A stretch of 64,000 nt of DNA, taken from NCBI GenBank assembly GCA_017432285.1, contig JAFRJM010000013.1:1-64000 (forward strand), written 5' to 3'. Made by a program: the position numbers and the translations under genes. This DNA is from Oscillospiraceae bacterium. GTDB lineage: Bacteria; Bacillota; Clostridia; Oscillospirales; Ruminococcaceae. Under the pieces are notes generated by a model. That model had not been told where the DNA came from and made no database searches. It was given only the letters and a program-made list of their open reading frames with translations. Position 1 is the first letter of the stretch. Every line of letters starts with the position of its first letter. Shown here in pieces: positions 61,078 through 64,000 of the stretch.

Positions 61078-62487
61078 CTAATCATAAAGGATATTCATAT
61101 CCACATATGCATCGATCCCCGGTACCTGCCCGGTCGCAGATGCCTGCCATATCTTATACTGGCCCTCATAGTTGGTCTGGCTGGTGAAGTGCGCGAGCCA
61201 CACAGGACGTGTATCAGTGTGTGCCCATACAGCCTGCAGATAGTACTTGCTTCCATAAAGCATGGAGTCATAGCCCGCAGCGGTAACTTCCTCCTCAAAT
61301 ACATCGTAAAGGTGATTCAGCTGCTGGAAGCTTATGCCGTACTGCTGGAAGTGGCTGAAGTTCTCCCAGTCGAACACTATCGGGAGCTCCAGATCCATTC
61401 CCTCGATCTGTTTCAGCAGCATTTGGGTGGAAGCCCTTACTTCCTCTTCTGTGCTTTCATAACTGAACACATACAGTCCTACAGGAACTCCCGCGGCTTT
61501 TGCCCGCTCGATGTTCTGCTCATAATATTTATCCAGGAAAAGCTCGCCTTCCTCGGAGTAGCCTATCCTCATAATCACGAATTCCACGCCGGCATTTTTT
61601 ACTCTGTTGAAATCTATATCTCCCTGCCATCTGGAGATATCGATGCCGTAATGTCTCCCTTCTCCGGCATGATCCTCCCTAAATGAAGAGAACGGATAGA
61701 ACGGAGGCTGGGTATCGTCGGTCTCGATCTCCTCCACCACTTCAACAGTGAAATCCCACTCAGTCTTGTTTCCTGATACATCTGTGAGAGATGCGTGGAC
61801 GGTGTATTTCCCTACTTCGCTTGTGTTCACTTCTCCTCTCGTGACCAGAACAGGAGCCGGGTCAGCATTGTCGCCGTAGCTGAGCAGCCTACTTATATTG
61901 AATTCTTCCCCGATCTCGTACTGAGCACCGTTTCCGCTGCGGAACACAAGAGGCGCTTCTGTGTCTCCCACGATGATCTCGTATCTGGCGTCCGTCCTGT
62001 TCCCTGAAGGGTCTGTTGCAGTTACAAAAACCGTGTAACTTCCCGGGAACGCCGGATCGTAATCTGTGTCGAATGAGAGCTCGCCCTCATTCACAAGGGT
62101 GTTGCTGCGCATATCCTCTTCCGTGTACGGAGTACCTACATCAAGCGCGATCCTGTCCGTTAGTAGAGTGATCTCAGGAGGCGTCGTATCCACTACCGTG
62201 TAATGCATGGAATAAGTCCTGGTCACAAGGAATCTCTTGACTTCATACTGGATATCATATTCGCCCACTTCATCAGTATAGAGCAGCCTGCGCTCAGGAG
62301 TCACTTTGCCGTTAGTCTCCTTTATAAAGTCCTCTGCAGGATACTCCCATCCCATCTCTAGAACGAAATCTTCATCCGGGAACAGTATCACAGGCTTCAG
62401 GAAATAATTCCATATGAGAGCTACCGCAATCAGAAGAAGCAGATTGCAGATGAGTACAGTCAGTATCTTTTTCCGTTTTTCAGTCAT
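61078..62487 (-). CDS. membrane-anchored GH25 muramidase with Ig-like domains
   Basis: A 469-residue protein. An N-terminal transmembrane anchor (about 8-30) is followed by two to three Ig-like/DUF5011 repeats (DTTPPEITLL ... ; DTEAPLVFRS ...) and a C-terminal GH25 lysozyme domain from YGIDISRWQGDID to the end with the catalytic DWE (VFDWENF). It cleaves peptidoglycan at the cell surface. The single chromosomal context and anchor argue against a phage lysin. ATG 62487 follows CGGAG. Confidence 0.88.
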   Translation of the reverse strand: MTEKRKKILTVLICNLLLLIAVALIWNYFLKPVILFPDEDFVLEMGWEYPAEDFIKETNGKVTPERRLLYTDEVGEYDIQYEVKRFLVTRTYSMHYTVVDTTPPEITLLTDRIALDVGTPYTEEDMRSNTLVNEGELSFDTDYDPAFPGSYTVFVTATDPSGNRTDARYEIIVGDTEAPLVFRSGNGAQYEIGEEFNISRLLSYGDNADPAPVLVTRGEVNTSEVGKYTVHASLTDVSGNKTEWDFTVEVVEEIETDDTQPPFYPFSSFREDHAGEGRHYGIDISRWQGDIDFNRVKNAGVEFVIMRIGYSEEGELFLDKYYEQNIERAKAAGVPVGLYVFSYESTEEEVRASTQMLLKQIEGMDLELPIVFDWENFSHFQQYGISFQQLNHLYDVFEEEVTAAGYDSMLYGSKYYLQAVWAHTDTRPVWLAHFTSQTNYEGQYKIWQASATGQVPGIDAYVDMNILYD

Positions 62488-62520
62488 ATTTGCACTCCGG
62501 TTCTTATCTCGGTCTACTCA

Positions 62521-63021
62521 TTATTTTCGGAGAAGGACCTCGTCTATCACGTCCCTGCCGGCAAACTTGTGCGTTGAGAACTCTCTGAATCCCAGCTTCC
62601 TTAGCAGGTTCCTACTTGGGATATTTTCCTCATAGTGTCCGCAGTGGATGTAATCCATCTTCTCCAGTCTGTACGAAGTCACAGCCTGCAGCGCTTCATA
62701 CATGTATCCGCGCCTTTGGTACGGAGTGAACGTCGCATAAGTCAGAGTGCGTCCTTTCTCGGGGAGCATCCCCATTATATCTTCAGGCAGTTCAGGCGGG
62801 ACGTCCAGCATGAATCCGACCATAGTCCCGGTATCCTTTTCCACTATGGAGTAGGAATTGCTCACCGCGCAGAACCTCTGGAATATCCTGCGTGCAAAGT
62901 CGGTGTCCATCTCAGCGGGCAGTCCGTAGTTTACGCGCAATTCCTTATCTGCTGTTCCTTCCACGAAAGCGTCTTCGTCTTCGGGCAGCATCCAGCGTAT
63001 GATCAGTCTCTCACTTTCCAT
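62521..63021 (-). CDS. GNAT acetyltransferase (RimJ/RimL type)
   Basis: A 166-residue GNAT protein. The start SERLIIRWMLPEDEDAF is typical of Acetyltransf_3; the acetyl-CoA loop is YQRRGYMYEAL and the end NLLRKLGFREF. The acceptor is unknown. It lies 6 bp after the TfoX gene and belongs to the long minus-strand run. Confidence 0.84.
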   Translation of the reverse strand: MESERLIIRWMLPEDEDAFVEGTADKELRVNYGLPAEMDTDFARRIFQRFCAVSNSYSIVEKDTGTMVGFMLDVPPELPEDIMGMLPEKGRTLTYATFTPYQRRGYMYEALQAVTSYRLEKMDYIHCGHYEENIPSRNLLRKLGFREFSTHKFAGRDVIDEVLLRK

Positions 63022-63027
63022 GAGGCA

Positions 63028-63348
63028 TCATCCTCTTTTCTTAGTTTTTGGAGCGGGCAGTTCGTCAACCATTGAATCGAAAAGCTTTTCCAGAAATTCC
63101 CTGTCATCTATATCTTCAACTAGCAACATCGGGCTGCCTCCCTCGTAAGGCATCTCAAGCGGAGCGTCCGGCATAAGCTGTCTTGCGGATGCTGTATTCT
63201 TCACAAGGAACCTGTCGTCATAGATCCCTCCGATGACCTTGCCCTGATAATAGATTATATACTCGCCCATCATCGCCCTGTGCGTTATCCCGCGCAGTCC
63301 GGATAGCTGGTCTAGTACGAACTCAAGATATCCTTTGCTAGAAGCCAT
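63028..63348 (-). CDS. TfoX N-terminal domain protein
   Basis: A 106-residue TfoX_N domain protein (RAMMGEYIIYYQGKVIGGIYDDRFLVK). Full-length TfoX/Sxy activates competence in gamma-proteobacteria; Firmicutes copies have only this domain and no known role. ATG 63348 follows AAAGGAGAT. It lies 14 bp after the HD gene. Confidence 0.85.
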   Translation of the reverse strand: MASSKGYLEFVLDQLSGLRGITHRAMMGEYIIYYQGKVIGGIYDDRFLVKNTASARQLMPDAPLEMPYEGGSPMLLVEDIDDREFLEKLFDSMVDELPAPKTKKRG

Positions 63349-63362
63349 ATCTATCTCCTTTT

Positions 63363-64000
63363 TTAGTCAAATACCTCCGTGCTGCTCCGCAGCTGGTCAG
63401 CAAGTTTCTGATAGAATTCCCTGTAAAACACAAGGCGTGTCTTCCACATCCTCTTGGACGCACCGGACACCATTATCGGCACGTCTTCCAGTTCGTTCAG
63501 TCTGGCAAGCCGTTTCTCAACATATGCCATTTTTTCGTCAAAACTCATACCTAGAAATCCGTCATTTACAAGAGTCTCATGGATCCGGTACACGTCGAAG
63601 CGGTCTATATTGTCCGCCTCGCAGATCGCCAGCGCGAACGGTGTCTTCTCACCGGGGAAATCGGACTCGTAGTCCACATGTATCGCTATCCCGTAGCAGA
63701 TGTCCTGGACCCTGTCCTCGGGAAGTCCTAACTCTGTCAAAAAAGGTCTTGCTATCCTTGCGGCAGATCTCCCGTGATCCTTCCATTTCGGCCAGTTTCC
63801 TTCTTCGCCGAATGTCTCGCAGTATGATACGTCATGGAGAAGGCATGCCAGGACCATCTCTGTCTCGTCGAAGCCTTCTTCTTTGGCTATCTCTCTTCCT
63901 ATATTAGCCACTCGGTATGTGTGCTCAAGGCGATATGCCTTGTCCTCAGGGTGGGAGGAAAAGTATTCACCCTCATCGAATTTCTGTTTAACGAATTTCT
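63363..64000 (-). CDS. HD-domain phosphohydrolase, partial (start outside window)
   Basis: At least 212 residues, running off the right edge. The frame continues upstream of an in-frame GTG at 63911 as open sequence (FSSHPEDKAYRLEHTYRV), so the real start is beyond 64000. HD-site residues: His in RLEHTYR, HD in LLHDVSY, and Asp in EADNIDRFD. Such enzymes hydrolyse phosphate esters of small nucleotides or sugars. It heads or is inside the long minus-strand operon. Confidence 0.82.
   Translation of the reverse strand, partial: KFVKQKFDEGEYFSSHPEDKAYRLEHTYRVANIGREIAKEEGFDETEMVLACLLHDVSYCETFGEEGNWPKWKDHGRSAARIARPFLTELGLPEDRVQDICYGIAIHVDYESDFPGEKTPFALAICEADNIDRFDVYRIHETLVNDGFLGMSFDEKMAYVEKRLARLNELEDVPIMVSGASKRMWKTRLVFYREFYQKLADQLRSSTEVFD

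Noticed and set aside
58454-62487. Conjugative or prophage origin suggested by TraX and GH25 muramidase
   Set aside because: No other conjugation or phage genes are present, both families are common on Firmicutes chromosomes, and the muramidase is membrane-anchored with Ig-like domains.
1-64000. CRISPR array
   Set aside because: No regularly spaced direct repeats were seen anywhere in the window; the only long dispersed repeat found is the IS right end.

Overview
The window looks like chromosome from a low-to-moderate GC Bacillota (Firmicutes), most likely an anaerobic, host-associated member of the Clostridia or Erysipelotrichia. This rests on strong AGGAGG-type ribosome binding sites, a CIRCE heat-shock operator, an ECF-type vitamin/nucleoside transporter, Firmicutes-typical families (DUF1836, YunG, PcrA, N5-(carboxyethyl)ornithine synthase) and the absence of respiratory genes. 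I cannot name the species. There are no rRNA or tRNA genes, no CRISPR array and no intact mobile element.

Layout. 1-1,040: remnant of an IS200/IS605-type element (3' end of tnpB plus right-end hairpin) abutting two tandem feoA genes, which sit behind a promoter carrying two palindromic operators. 1,100-8,800: methyltransferase, zinc-ribbon membrane protein, ECF sigma factor with a membrane partner, nitroreductase with an XRE membrane regulator, a type-B carboxylesterase. 8,000-16,600: two more zinc-ribbon membrane proteins, a cysteine hydrolase, two beta-lactamase-fold serine hydrolases (one fused to a GNAT domain) and an MFS transporter. 16,600-26,100: a solo copy of the IS right end, a second carboxylesterase, EamA transporters, nucleoside phosphorylase, two more zinc-ribbon proteins, a CPBP protease with two MgtC proteins, and a TenA. 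26,100-37,900: small hydrolases, Hsp20 under a CIRCE-overlapped promoter, a PcrA-like helicase, a rhodanese/YunG/secreted-protein operon, an amidohydrolase with an M24 peptidase.

37,980-50,540 is the most coherent metabolic locus. A dedicated ECF transporter (S, T, two ATPases), a PfkB-like protein and a BtpA/SgcQ-type TIM-barrel form one plus-strand operon. It diverges from a PfkB kinase and converges on a minus-strand operon of nucleoside hydrolase, MFS transporter, DUF4867 protein and cyclase-family hydrolase. I infer uptake and salvage of a nucleoside or glycoside-like compound; the substrate is not visible in the sequence. 50,700-55,600 holds an amino-acid dehydrogenase-like synthase, a stand-alone methionine-synthase-activation-like protein, HlyIII, DUF1836 and a TtcA-like PP-loop enzyme. 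55,629-64,000 is one long minus-strand run (HD, TfoX, GNAT, GH25 muramidase, RpiB-type isomerase, M28 peptidase, TraX, TenA, phosphoesterase, PNPOx, SagB-type oxidoreductase), the last carrying an in-frame amber codon.

Recurring themes are paralogue pairs (FeoA, esterase, serine hydrolase, EamA, MgtC, TenA, PfkB, MFS), several proteins with altered catalytic or signature motifs (second EcfA ATPase, second PfkB, second TenA), and three decayed or interrupted genes (tnpB, a 5'-nucleotidase, the SagB-type gene). All calls come from reading the sequence; no database search was run.
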